NCBI GenBank assembly: GCA_037367405.1
Contig: JAZKJV010006951.1
Location: 434,001 to 498,000, forward strand
DNA from: Ottelia alismoides
Taxonomy: Eukaryota > Streptophyta > Magnoliopsida > Alismatales > Hydrocharitaceae
Direction of reading: 5' to 3'
Length of the DNA stretch: 64,000 nucleotides
The notes beneath the pieces are model-generated. The model was given only the letters and a program-made list of their open reading frames with translations, had not been told where the DNA came from and did no database searches. Positions 1 through 11,225 of the stretch are shown here, piece by piece (position 1 is the first letter of the stretch; every line of letters starts with the position of its first letter). A program made the translations under genes and the position numbers.

Positions 1-1090
1 AAAGCTCTATTTTCAGCTTTAAGAGTGATGACTCACAGATTCATCAATGGCCTAACCAAGGTCTATACTCTGGCAAGCTGGTGTGCATATAAGGACATAT
101 GAGTAATACGATTTCTCAAAGGGATCATACAGGTTCACTTATGAACCAGAAGACATGAGCTCACTCATGAGGTATTGGGACCAATCAAATTCCATGCAAG
201 GTCATCGTGCTTTGGAAGAATGACATGGATTTGAAGGTATGATATATGCTTTGGGAAAGCATATGATCGATACCAACTCCCAATGACCAAGATTGAGAAA
301 CTTGGTAATCAAACCCTGAAGAAGACAGAGTAAAATTGATCTTGATCTTCAGTTCATAGATCTTCCAGTATGGAGGATGTACAGGTATTGGGAATACCTG
401 AGGGTGATGTGATCATAAACAACTATATAACCATGACGCTTCCATTTCGAGGGAGTGATGAAACAGGTTCGGATTTTAGTGACTCCTCTCAGTAAGGAAG
501 CAATCTTATCTTGGTCCAAGTTTTTGACATTGGTTTGAACGAGATTCAGATGCAATGAGAAGATTAGATTTGCGGTCTTGATTTAATCAAGCATCTGTGG
601 GAGGTACGTAAGATCTGGATTTGAGATGAGATCTCAACATCCAAGTCACTATACGTGGAACAGTACAATCGCCCTATCCTTATCTCCAAGTATCTACAGA
701 GAAAGCACATTATTCTTTAAGGAGTTCAAGAATAATTCATTTGACGAATTATATATATCCAAGCAAAAGGATGTTGATACTTAAATGAGATTTAATTATA
801 AAGAATAATATGAATATGATTCATATTATGAGAATGATTATCCAAGATAATTAAATAGGATTTAATTATCAAGGAAATGCAATTTGTGGATAGTACTATC
901 CATAATATCTGAGCATATATTATAAATGTGATTTATAATATATTAGAGAGAGAGAACACCTTTGCAAATAGCATTTATTAATTGTTAATGTGAATTGGAT
1001 TCACATTAAGCAATTAATTGTGAATGTAATTTACAATTTAGTTTGGGTTGTGAATATGATTCACATATTTTCAGTGGCATGATTGAAATA

Positions 1091-1238
1091 TTCACTAACT
1101 AATTACGAATTAATTTAGTGTATAATGTTGCAATAAATATTCACAAATGAATTGGGAATTAATTTGGTGGATAATTTTGCAATAGATATACCCTAATTAA
1201 TTGGGAATTAATTTAGTGGATAATATTGCAAACAAATA
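1091..1238 (+). repeat. Three tandem 49-bp copies in the copia 5' LTR
   Basis: Copies begin near 1091, 1140 and 1189. Each holds ttcac- or taccctaa-type starts, then gaattaattt, gtggataat and ttgcaa. The same triplet occurs at 9062-9207 in the 3' LTR, so the duplication predates insertion. It lies in U3, about 330 bp upstream of the TATA box, where enhancer repeats would be expected; that role is inference. Confidence 0.8.
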
Positions 1239-1297
1239 AGATATAATTGGATTAAATAAAAAAAGGGATGGATAATACACCACCAAATGAGGTGGCG

Positions 1298-1322
1298 TCA
1301 CCCATGACTTGGTCATGGGTGA
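1298..1322. repeat. Perfect 11-bp inverted repeat in the copia 5' LTR
   Basis: The arms are tcacccatgac (1298-1308) and gtcatgggtga (1312-1322), with a 3-base ttg loop. The same perfect structure is found at 9266-9290 in the 3' LTR. It could form a hairpin or bind a dimeric factor. Confidence 0.85.
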
Positions 1323-1566
1323 CACCCCATCTATTTTAGGTGAATTACCATCTAATTTTATTATTACCCTATTATCCTCTGTTTATTAATTTATTTGTTG
1401 AATTAAATTATGTCGATAATTATGCAACATATATTTAATTTAAAATAAATTAATATGTTGTTGTTTTTGAACAACAATTGTCATGAGCATTGATTTAATA
1501 TACATATCAATCTAACCATTGATTTTGTATATGCCATGGATTGCGATCCATGGACTTCCAAACTAA

Positions 1567-1574
1567 TATAAATA
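1567..1574 (+). promoter_or_regulatory. TATA box of the copia 5' LTR
   Basis: TATAAATA is followed by agaggg and, about 60 bp further on, a CT-rich stretch. The identical motif in the same context is at 9535 in the 3' LTR. It marks the likely U3/R boundary region. Confidence 0.75.
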
Positions 1575-2142
1575 GAGGGCAACCCTAGCCTCTACAAGGT
1601 ACATAATTAAGAGTTGTAAAAGCTTACTACTCTCTCTCTCTCATTCTCGCATACTCTCTCTCTCTCTCTCCATTTAATGGCGGCCTCCCATCTTATGTGT
1701 TGAGAAAGAGAGCTTCTTGCCTTCGCCTTCGACGACTCGAGAATCTCCATCTTCTTGGGGCTACTTGCTCTAGAGGAAGACGACGGATTTCGTTGAACGA
1801 AATGAGGGGACTAGAATCTTGGATTTTCATCAAGGATTGCGGGAGGAACGCATCTCATCATCGCGCCCGCAAATGCCATCTTCGTGGATCGGATTTAAGA
1901 CAGGTGGATCTCTTACTTTAGAGATCTCGTGATCGCAACCACGCTTCAAGAGGTATATCTAATACTTTGTGGATTGATGAAATGATCCAAGAAATGTTCT
2001 TGTGATCATGTGGTTTCATCACTTGATTAAAAATGTTAATTTCCACTTCATCTAGCGACTAGTGTGACTAGTCGCCCCGATCGCATGAGATGCGATCAAC
2101 ACACTTCCGTGATGCGCTTGAGGATTCTCAATATCCTTCAAG

Positions 2143-2155
2143 TGGTATCAGAGCC
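2143..2155 (+). other. Copia primer binding site (tRNA-iMet)
   Basis: tggtatcagagcc lies two bases after the LTR end. TGGTATCAGAGC is the standard plant copia primer site, complementary to the 3' end of initiator methionine tRNA. Confidence 0.93.
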
Positions 2156-5100
2156 TTTGGTCGAATAAGGTTTTGGATATGATCCGTAAACCTAGGACGA
2201 CTTGGGTTTGAAAGGGTTGCGAAATTTTTTGCTGCATTTCAATTTTCGCACCTTTATTTAAATGAATTTTTCGGCTCTATTTAATTGTTTAAACACGAAA
2301 TTTTCAATTGTATTTTGTTCTCCATTAAATAAGGAAACCATAGGATCTGTGTTAATGTAATTTGGATTCCATTTTCTCAAGATATGGGCCTTTGAATAAC
2401 CATGTATTCACTGTTGCGGGAACTGCGGATCTAAACATGATTAATGAGTTAATTACTGTTTTGATCCGCCCCGAAATGCATAAAATATCACTTGGATTCT
2501 GTCATAAATGAAGTTAGCAATCTTAGGAATCTGATTTTGTAATTTTTGGATTTAAATTGATCAAGATAAGTTAATTTTGGTGATTGGGAGTCAGTGCTGG
2601 AATTTGACAATCTTGATCATGAACCCTGTGATAAGTCATTCAAATATGATGATGAAAATTAATTGTTAATTTTCTGGAATAATTAGTGATAAATATTTGT
2701 GAAATATTTAAAGAAATAATTATTTCATTGAATTACATTTGCCTAACCATAATGATAAGATAGTTGATCTTGATCATTGGTTGATATGAATTCATCAACA
2801 AACGTTGATTTCATGAAAAACATTAGGTTATCCTACAATATTTGTAGGGAAACTTTTACATGAAAAACACTCTTGCTTGAATAGGATTGGAGATTTGCTT
2901 AGCAAATCTCCTTATAATATTGTCATAATTGTTTTGATGTATATTATATGGTATAATTTCGGTTGAAAAACTGATGAGGATCTCAAAGTACATAATGATC
3001 TATCTGACATTATCCTTTCCTGAGGTGGATATGGTGACTATTCGGAGAGCATTGGGGTAGCGGGTTGCAACGTATGTGGTCCGTCCCACTCTCATCGGTA
3101 CTGACCATGACAGCGGGTAGGGACTCGATAATGCCAGAGAAGTCAAAGTGTATTTTTATAATTATTAAAATTCGAATAATACATACTTTGAGATTATACC
3201 TACTATTCAAGTAATAATCAAGTTTGATTGATGATTGGATTGATAATTAATTTTATGTGATTAAATTGATTATATCCAATTAAAAACACTCTATTATGAA
3301 TAGATGTGTATTTCCCTTGGAAGATTTAATTATGTGAATATGATTCACGATAATTAATTATTACAATTTGAATATGAGGTGGAGGATCACATAAGTGACA
3401 TCCATGGTCTCCCGTCAAGGCAAAGGATTCCGTCGCCAGATGTTGTATATAGGAGACGCCTGTCCGAAGTGACAGATCCCGTATATGATTTATTTGGATC
3501 ATGTTCTTTACTTCTCGAAAGAGTAAGGCCGTATACATAGTGACGCCAATATCGGGTCCTCATATTGTGGGGGCGATATTGGACTGCGTATAGCAAGTAT
3601 TAAGCCTGTTGACGGTTGGTTCAATTAATGTCGGATCAACACCACCTTCGGGGTGATGGGCTCGGGTATTAAAGACCGAATGGGAAGTGCAAGTTGGACT
3701 TGAAAGGCGGAATGTGTTCCCACTTCTTTTTATCGAAGTCAAAGGTTCTCATATTATTGGGATGTGACGAAGATAGGAAGGAGATCCCAGATCTTGCTAG
3801 AGATATGATGATAAGAATATCTCTTACATTGAAAGTGATTGAGGGAATGAACTTTCATTGTTGACAAGGCAAGACAACTTTGATATAAAAATTCCTAAAT
3901 CAAAGTAAAACATGTATATATAATATATATACCCTTATGAAAATTTCTTATTTCAGATAATCCTTCATTAAGCCCACTCAATGTTATACTCAATAATAAC
4001 CAGTAAAATATCATGGATTGAACTCATGATCCATATATTGTACTTGCAATTGGACACATAACGTATGTGGTTGCAATGCGCAAGTTTTCTCAACATAATG
4101 AGGAATGACAATTAAATAAGACAATAAGACATCACCTTAGGGTTTGTATGTCTCTATAGTGTTGATCTTTCATCGAGTGTACTTTGGAAGTGACATGTCC
4201 ATAATGATCACAATTGTCAAAATAATCCTTTTAAAATCTAAGATGTTATGGCATACATATGTGCTCTAGACATTTAATCGTGAGTAACATGGTTCTCTGC
4301 AAAGCTAAGTCTTTAAGAGTTTAGATGTATGTAGGTATGATGAGTGTCATCATTCTACTATATATACTCAAGTCACTCATGAAGCTTCATAATAATCATT
4401 TTGTATGAATTTAATGAAGCATGTATAAATGTTGAAGTGCTCTTGTATTGAAATCTTTTAAATTCAACATAAGAGATTCTTTATCTTGAACAATGGTTGT
4501 TTATAGATGAAGAGAACACAGTGGAAGTGTGGGTCGGACCCATGTGAGAAGGAAAGTCAAAGAGTTGATTATACTTATGTCACTTCCATATGACACCAAA
4601 AGAGTTGGATGAATGCCAATACTACAATATGTTGGTGTGTTGATAGTATGACTATCAAGTCCATCTGAAATCCTTAGTGAAGGACTCAGATAGAGCATCG
4701 GAATAATCTACATATAATTATTGACTCTGACTTACTTATTTCATAAGATAAAGTCTGATATATGTATCTCAATCTCCTAATGACATTTGCAATTAGTTGC
4801 ATATATATATTATAAGATTAGAAATTTGATCTTAAAGTTTAATAGTCGTCTACAAGGATATTGATGTAATTGTTGCATCAATCTCTGTTGGATATATGGA
4901 CTTCATATTTTCAGCGCGAGAGCCCTTTATCTTAGAGAATGTCTCTATGACCTAGATATCAGTATACATTCATTGGTTGTTTCTAAATGCTTGAAATAAA
5001 TATGAATTCTTAGATAGAACTATCATAAAGAGTTATGATGGATATATTTCAGATAGTAATCTAACATCTAGTGGACTCCACTAAATCAGAAAAATTAATG

Positions 5101-5180
5101 AATGGTTCATTAAGATTTCTAGTACTGAAAATTAAACCTTGATAGATCAATAGGAGGATGAAGATCATTTGACAATGATC
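2156..5180 (+). pseudogene. gag: Copia leader and gag region, decayed
   Basis: This is the slot for the leader, gag and protease between the primer site and the first recognisable pol motif. I find no open frame above about 75 codons and no convincing zinc knuckle (CCHC) or protease DSG motif. The stretch 3010-3760 is richer in GC than its neighbours and has several short open frames on the minus strand, but none resembles a protein I know. The assignment rests on position only. Confidence 0.45.
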
Positions 5181-5189
5181 TGACATCAA

Positions 5190-5835
5190 GTTTTGGATAT
5201 ATATCTGCGGATGAGATCAATAGACAAGTAAGATATGAAACTTTAGAATGTCTAAAATTTCAAATCTTACATACGTGTGAATATTGTATTCGAAGAATGT
5301 CCAATACACCCTTCTCTTAAGAAAGGTGTAAGATGTCAAGGTATTCATGACCTCACACATTGATGCATGTGGATCATCTGTATCATAGTAAATATTATGG
5401 ATATGTGATATCTATTGATGATTATGTATGATATGAGATTTCTTCTATTTACCTGAGAAACCTTTAAATGTTCAAAGATTTCACAATTTTGGTTTAGAAC
5501 CAAAGTTTGAAGGAAGATTAAATGAATTTAATCTAACCAAGGTAGCAAGTACCTTTTAGATGAATTCAAAGAATACCCTATGACGATATGAATATCATTT
5601 CTATCTCAATCCTTCTAACGCACCTAAACTCAATGGAGTTATAGAGAGATACTATTGGACCATGTGTGACATGATTTGATCAATGATGAATTTTAGCATA
5701 ATTATCCCTTAGTTTCCATGTATATATGTGTAGTAGAGACTACAATATATATCCTTAATAAGGTTCCATGCATGTAAGATGGAATCGAGCATTGGAGAGT
5801 GTTGCTTCATTATGATAATAAAGGATGGTATTGGA
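5190..5835 (+). pseudogene. pol: Copia integrase remnant
   Basis: Read across frames, 5190-5345 gives a decayed zinc-binding domain with a CEYC-like pair and a SNTPFS stretch, as in copia GAG-pre-integrase regions. It is followed by a THIDACG-like remnant of the core start (about 5355). Near 5620 APKLNGVIER and a CDMI-SMMNF remnant match the conserved PQLNGVAER/RSM block of copia integrases. At about 5735 a stretch reading TTIYILNKVP matches the AAYILNRVP segment. Stops and frameshifts are frequent, so there is no function left. Confidence 0.8.
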
Positions 5836-6104
5836 TACCTACTTTATAACCCGGAGATTCTTAAAAGATCTCATCTCTGAGAATATGATTCTTAGAGGAT
5901 GACTCTCTTGAGAATCAAGATGAAAATGAAGTGTAGGAACTCATTTGATCTTAAGAAGATAATGAGGTTCCTGAAATTGGAAACTTAAATGGACAATTAA
6001 AGATGAAGCACTAATACCTCTTCAAATGTGTTTGAGGATGTTTTATATGTGTCAGTTAAGTCTGACAATGATCAGACTTCATGTGATGAAGCTCCTGAGG
6101 GTCA

Positions 6105-6960
6105 TGACATGGAAAGATGGATATTAGCAATAAAGTCTAAAGTAGACTTCACATACAAATGTTGTATATAGACCCTCGAGGACCCACCTATAAGGGTAAG
6201 ACCCATTAAGGTTTAAATGGATCTTCAAGAGAAGAGGGAACCAGATGAGAAGGTAGAGAGCTTCAATGCATGGTTCATAGCCATGAGCGAACACCGGAAG
6301 AGAAGCCATTGCTTGCAATGAGACTTGCTCTTCAATGACAATGCTTAAAATCATCAGAATATTGCTAACCTTAGCTACACAACTTGACTATTGCATCTTC
6401 AAAATGTAAGTCAAGATTGCATTCCTTTAAGAATACCTCTATGAGGATATTCACATGAAATAGCCCTAGGGCTTCATGATTGGGGAAAGTAAGGTGTGAA
6501 AGCTAAAGAAATCTATCTGTGGACTCAAATAAGCTTCTTGAAGTTGGGACATAAGATTTGATGAAATTATAAATGTTATGATTTCAAATAGAATCATGAT
6601 ATACCATGTGAAGCTTAGTGGGAGTGCCATTGTGTTCATCATGCGAAATGTAGATAATATCCTAATCATTTATATATGGATGATAATAAGTGTTTTATGA
6701 TCTGGCTATTCCATATCTTGAGATATGATCTCAAAGATGCCTCTTGGATCTTAGTTCTGAAGGTGTTCAGAAGCAAAGAGAAAGAGGGTATTGGGACTAT
6801 CACATTGTAGTACACCTTGGACATGTTCCATTTTCTGGAAATTCCAAGAAAGGCTTTCTTACCGTGAGATTTGGTACTGACCTATCTAAAGGGATAACAC
6901 CTCAAAGAGTTGAGGAAGTGAATACTAGAGCTGCTTGCACATGTGCATCAGTTACGAGAA
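6105..6960 (+). pseudogene. pol: Copia reverse transcriptase remnant
   Basis: The order of blocks is as in copia RT. There is an AIKSKVD stretch and a PPIRVRPIK stretch at about 6130-6215, a SICGLK-ASW block near 6510 (from the family's SIYGLKQASR), a WDIRFDEII block near 6545, and a VKLSGSAIVF block near 6610 followed by a damaged VDNIL (YVDD box, near 6650). From 6744 a 73-codon open frame contains NSKKGFLTVRFGTDLSKG, the segment between RT and RNase H. Stops occur throughout. Confidence 0.82.
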
Positions 6961-7495
6961 GCTAAGTGTATGCTAGATGTGTACAAAAGCCAAATATCTG
7001 CCATGCAGTGGGAGTAGTAAAGTGTTGCTAATCCTGCTATGGAGAGAAAAACACTTGATTGCAGTAATAACAAAAACTTCATAGATGACAAGATTTTTTT
7101 GAGATAGTGATCTCAAAGTCATATCTTCAAAATCTTAAGACTTTATATATAGAGATCTAAAAGGTCTTAACTGCGAATACCTTTGCAGATAGAGATCTCC
7201 CGGAATAATGGTATTCTGATAAGGATTATGGAAATACTGGTTATAATAATAATTGAGCAATAGTGTCAAGGACACTATAACTACTTTTACTAGATTGAGT
7301 ATTGATTGCATTAGATGCAACATTCGCATTGGATGCGAGCACTGTACTGGGGATATGCAAGTGCTGTAAAAGGACTTGGCATAGTCTCTTGGGGACAGAG
7401 TGACTAATCAGCTTACCTAGCTATTTTCTGAATAGCCTATGATTGTCACATGAGTGTGGGTTTAAATGATTATCCCATTAATGGCTCTTTGGGCT
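6961..7495 (+). pseudogene. pol: Copia RNase H remnant
   Basis: Directly after the RT linker comes a decayed MLDVYKSQISAMQWE stretch, related to the family's AMLCTRPDICYAVG block that opens the RNase H region. The rest is unreadable apart from short stretches. It ends in the last 30 bases before the polypurine tract, as is usual for copia. Confidence 0.6.
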
Positions 7496-7505
7496 AGTGG
7501 GAGAT
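7496..7505 (+). other. Copia polypurine tract
   Basis: agtgggagat immediately precedes the 3' LTR start TGTTGG. This is the usual plus-strand priming site arrangement of plant copia elements. Confidence 0.88.
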
Positions 7506-9061
7506 TGTTGGACATGCGAGCCCACGACGAGCCATTATGCAATAAATGTTATTGCACATATCATTCCCTAATTTGGAATGAAGAATAGATAATTTGCATA
7601 AAAGTTCCCTCTGTACAATTAGGGTTATGTACCATGGCCATCTTGATGATCATACAACTGTTGATTCATTAAATGAATCATAGAGGCTGGTGTTTTGATG
7701 ACTATCTAAGGAGTTAGATAGATGACTCATCAAGCACCGTCAAATGATTATTAAGATATGATCTCCAGCCTGAGTAGGAGATGGCAATCCTTTCTCACAT
7801 AGGCTGATATCTGACCGACCTCTTGATGCAAGTCCTCTGCATGGGAATAGTGATTCGGAGGTGTCAGATTAGTTAGGTCAATGGGTTGACTTAATGATAT
7901 CGAGATAACCTAAGTCCTATGTTGATTGCTGTCACAGAATAGGCACACATCCTCTGACCGGAGACATATGTATTATTATATGTCTGAGTATGTACATTTG
8001 GCAGACCGATAGGTTGATGGCCTAACCAAGGTCTATACACCGACAAGCTGGTGTGCATACAAGGACATATGAGTAATACTATCTCTCAAAGGGATCATAC
8101 AGGTTCACTTATGAATCAGAAGACATGAGCTCACTCATGAGGTATTGGGACCGATCAAATTCCATGCATGGTCGTCGTGCTTTGGAAGCATGACATGAAT
8201 TTGAAGGTATGATATATGCTTTGGGAAAGCATATGATCGATACTAACTCCCAATGACAAGATTGAGAAACTTGGTGATCAAACTCTAAAGAAGACAGAGT
8301 AAAATTGATCTTGATCTTCAGGTTGATCATAGGTCTTCCAGTATGCAGGATGTACAGGTATTGGTAATACCTGAGGGTGATGTGATCATAAACGATTGTA
8401 TAACCATGACGCTTCCATTCTGAGGGAGTGATGAAACAGGTCTAGATTTTAGTGACTCCTCTCAGTAGAGAAGCAATCCGATCTTGGTCCAAGTTTTGGA
8501 CATTGGTCTGAGTGAGATTCAGATGCAATGAGAAGATTAGATTTGCGGTCTTAATTTAATCAAGCATCTGTGGGAGGTACGTAAGATCTGGATTCGAGAT
8601 GAAATCTCAACATCCAAGTGACTATACGTGGAACAATACAATTACCATGTCCATATGTCCAAGTATCTGCGGAGAAAGCACATTATTCTTGAAGGAGTTC
8701 AAGAATAATTCATTTGACGAATTATATATATCCAAGCAACAAGATGTTGAAAATTAAATGAGATTTAATTATCAAGAATAATATGAATATGGTTCATATT
8801 GTGAGAATGATTATCCAAGATAATTAAATGGGATTTAATTATCAAGGAAATGCAAATTGTGGATAGTGCTATCCATAATATCTGAGCATATATTATAAAT
8901 GTGATTTATAACATATTATAGAGAGAGCACCTTTGTAAATAGAATTTATTTATTGCTAATGTGCATTGGATTCACATTAAGCAATTAATTGGAAATGTAA
9001 TTTACAATTTAGTTTGGGCTGTGAATATGGTTCACATATTTTCAGTGGCATGATTGAAATA

Positions 9062-9207
9062 TTCACTAATTAATTAGGAATTAATTGTGGATAATTTTGC
9101 AATAAATATTCACAAATTAATTAGGAATTAATTTGGTGGATAATTTTGCAATAGATATACACTAATTAATTGGGAATTATTTTGGTGGATAATATTGCAA
9201 ACAAATA
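9062..9207 (+). repeat. Three tandem 49-bp copies in the copia 3' LTR
   Basis: Counterpart of 1091-1238. The first copy has lost a few bases, so the total is slightly shorter. Confidence 0.78.
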
Positions 9208-9265
9208 AGAGATAATTGGATTAAATAAAAAATGGATGGATAATACACCACCACATGAGGCGGTG

Positions 9266-9290
9266 TCACCCATGACTTGGTCATGGGTGA
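9266..9290. repeat. Perfect 11-bp inverted repeat in the copia 3' LTR
   Basis: Same arms and loop as 1298-1322, with no substitution in either arm. Confidence 0.85.
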
Positions 9291-9534
9291 TGCCCCATCT
9301 ATTTGAGGTGAATTATCATCTCATTTTATTATTATCCTATTATCTTGTGTTTATTAATTTATTTGTTGAATTAAATTATGTCGATAATTATGCAACATAT
9401 ATTTAATTTAAAATAAATTAATATGTTGTTGTTTTTGACCAACAATTATCATGGCCATTGATTTAATATACATATCAATCTAACCATTGATTTTGTATAT
9501 GCCATGGATTGCGATCCATGGACTTCCAAACTAA

Positions 9535-9542
9535 TATAAATA
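9535..9542 (+). promoter_or_regulatory. TATA box of the copia 3' LTR
   Basis: TATAAATA in the same context as 1567-1574. Transcripts starting here would read out into 10091 onward. Confidence 0.7.
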
Positions 9543-10198
9543 GAGGGAAACCCTATCCTCTACAAGGTACATAATTAAGAGTTGTAGAAGCCTACTCTCT
9601 CTCTCATTCTCGCCTATTCTCTCTCTCCATTTATAGGTGGTCGTTCATCTCATGTGTTGAGAAAGAGAGCTTCTTTCCTTGACGAGTCAAGGATCTCCGT
9701 CTTCTTGGGGTTGCTTGCTCTAGAGGAAGACAATGGATTTCATTGGAGGAAATCAGGGTACTCGAAACTTGGATTTTCATCAAGGATTGCGAGAGGAACG
9801 CGTCTCATCATCGCGCCCGCAAGTGCCATCTTCGTGGATCGGATTTGAGATAGGATGGTCTCTTACTTTAGAGATCTCGTGATCTCAATCTCGCTTCAAG
9901 AGGTATTTCTAATACTTTGTGGTTTGATGAAACGATCCAAGAAATATTCTTGTGATCATGTGGTTTCATCACTTGATTAAAAATGTTAATTTCCACTGCA
10001 TCTAGCGACTAGTGCGACTAGTCGCCCCGATCGCATGAGATGCGATCAACACGCTTCTGCGATGCGCTTGAGGATTCTTAATATCCTTCAGATATGAGCG
10101 TGAAACATGAGACTTTCGTATTCCAGTCGTGTGGTATACAGTGGGCATAAAATCAAAAGTTCACAACACACACCGAACACCACAGTCCATGGCTCAAC

Positions 10199-11225
10199 CC
10201 TACGAGGGTCCTCAAGGTGAGCAGGATCAGAGAATAATCAAAAGGCTTGGCTTTGTGCTTCAACAAAAGGAGGCACCAGAAGTGAAGCCGAGTACCTAAA
10301 ATATGATGTACTCTCTCGCAGACAACCCTCGACAAGAAGTTCATGCTAGGCAATGAATAATCACAATAGAGGCTCACACTTGCGAGGGTCGTCAAGGTGA
10401 ACAGGCTGATCCATCATACGGATCACAGAGATGGTTTCGGTAGGTGACAGATCGGCTACCCGTCAGTAGAGACCAATAAACTAAGAAAGTGTGACAGCGT
10501 CCCGTAGAGAACCCTCAGGGAGCGTACTACCAACTAGGCATCGGATAATCAGAGTAGATGGCTCATCCTTGCGAGGACCGTCAAGGAGAGCAGACTCAAA
10601 GGAGTCTGGCCAAATGGGTCCCAAGATACAACAGATCAGGTGAACCTCAAAGCAATGGGGACCAAAAGCATATCAGACGACTCGGATCCATGCTCCAACA
10701 GATAGGAGACACAACCAGCAAGGGGAACCGAGCATAAAGAAAGTGTCACATTTTCCCACAGATAGTCCTCGAGGAACAATGCAAACTAGGTAGTGAATAG
10801 TCAGATCAAATCTCGTCCTTACGAGGGTCGTTAAGGAGAGAGGACTCAAAGGAGTCAATCAGAATGTTCTTGATAGGTGACAAATCGCCGATCATCAGAA
10901 GAGACCGTAGAATCTAGAAAGGTGTCATAGGCTCTTGCAGATAATCCTCGGAGAGCATTATGAACTAGGAATGGAATAATCAGAAATGTAACACTCATCC
11001 TTGCGAGGACCGTCAAGGAGAGTACTTAAAGGAGTCGAGTGCATTGGCCTCGTGCACCGACAAATCGGGAACACAATCAACGGTGAGGCCGAATATGTGA
11101 AGTCAAACGGTACGGTTTCTGGTGCCAACAAGGTGGAGACAAAGTCAGTGTATGAAATCGATCGTAAAGAAAGTGTCGTATTCTCCCGCAGATAGTCCTC
11201 GGGTAACAATACGAACTAAGTCAGC
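10199..11225. repeat. Alternating tandem-repeat array (five units, two subtypes)
   Basis: Five units each start with a variant of gcgagggtcgtcaaggtgag, at about 10199, 10380, 10570, 10818 and 11000. Each later has a cgcagataatcctcg variant and ctaggcaatgaataatca. Units 1, 3 and 5 share an internal block (caacaaaaggaggca, then a gaaagtgt run). Units 2 and 4 share a different block (taggtgacagatcgg, then gtagagacc). The pattern is X-Y-X-Y-X, with a higher-order period of about 370-440 bp. Units have diverged to perhaps 65-75 percent identity. Open frames at 10153-10395, 10958-11209 and 11001-11195 lie in the repeats and look accidental. Confidence 0.8.

Larger units (their letters stand above)
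1..2140 (+). repeat. Copia 5' LTR, left end truncated by the window
   Basis: This segment matches 8021-10090 with scattered substitutions and small indels (roughly 90 percent identity by eye). It ends in ccttca, directly before the primer site. The first 46 or so bases match the 3' LTR poorly, although the match is clear from gcctaacc at 50 onward. It contains the TATA box, a 49-bp tandem repeat, a perfect inverted repeat and a CT-rich stretch at about 1630-1672, downstream of the TATA box. Confidence 0.9.
1..10090 (+). mobile_element. Ty1/copia LTR retrotransposon, degenerate, 5' end outside window
   Basis: The stretch from about 51 to 2140 is repeated in direct orientation at about 8021 to 10090. 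Between the repeats lie a plant initiator-Met primer site (2143), remnants of integrase, RT and RNase H in the copia order (integrase before RT), and a purine tract ending in gggagat just before TGTTGG at 7506. The 3' LTR is about 2585 bp, so the 5' LTR should start some 460 bp left of the window and the whole element should be about 10.5 kb. All coding parts carry many stops and frameshifts, so it cannot move on its own. It appears to be inserted into the leader or repeat region of an Athila-like element (10091 onward). The target-site duplication cannot be tested because the left flank is missing. Confidence 0.93.
7506..10090 (+). repeat. Copia 3' LTR, complete
   Basis: It begins TGTTGGACATG directly after the purine tract and ends ccttca at 10090, giving TG...CA ends and about 2585 bp. 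It repeats the features of the 5' LTR: tandem 49-mers (9062-9207), inverted repeat (9266-9290) and TATA box (9535-9542). The sequence after 10090 is unrelated to what follows the 5' LTR. Confidence 0.92.

Noticed and set aside
1630..1672. CT-rich run considered as a separate microsatellite locus
   Set aside because: It is part of the copia LTR leader and is present in shorter form in the other LTR (9594-9626).
3010..3742. Minus-strand frames in the copia leader as a captured host gene
   Set aside because: All are under 75 codons and overlap in different frames, with no similarity that I can recognise.
10199..11225. CRISPR-like spaced repeats
   Set aside because: Repeats are long, diverged and in a plant retrotransposon; this is a tandem array, not a CRISPR.
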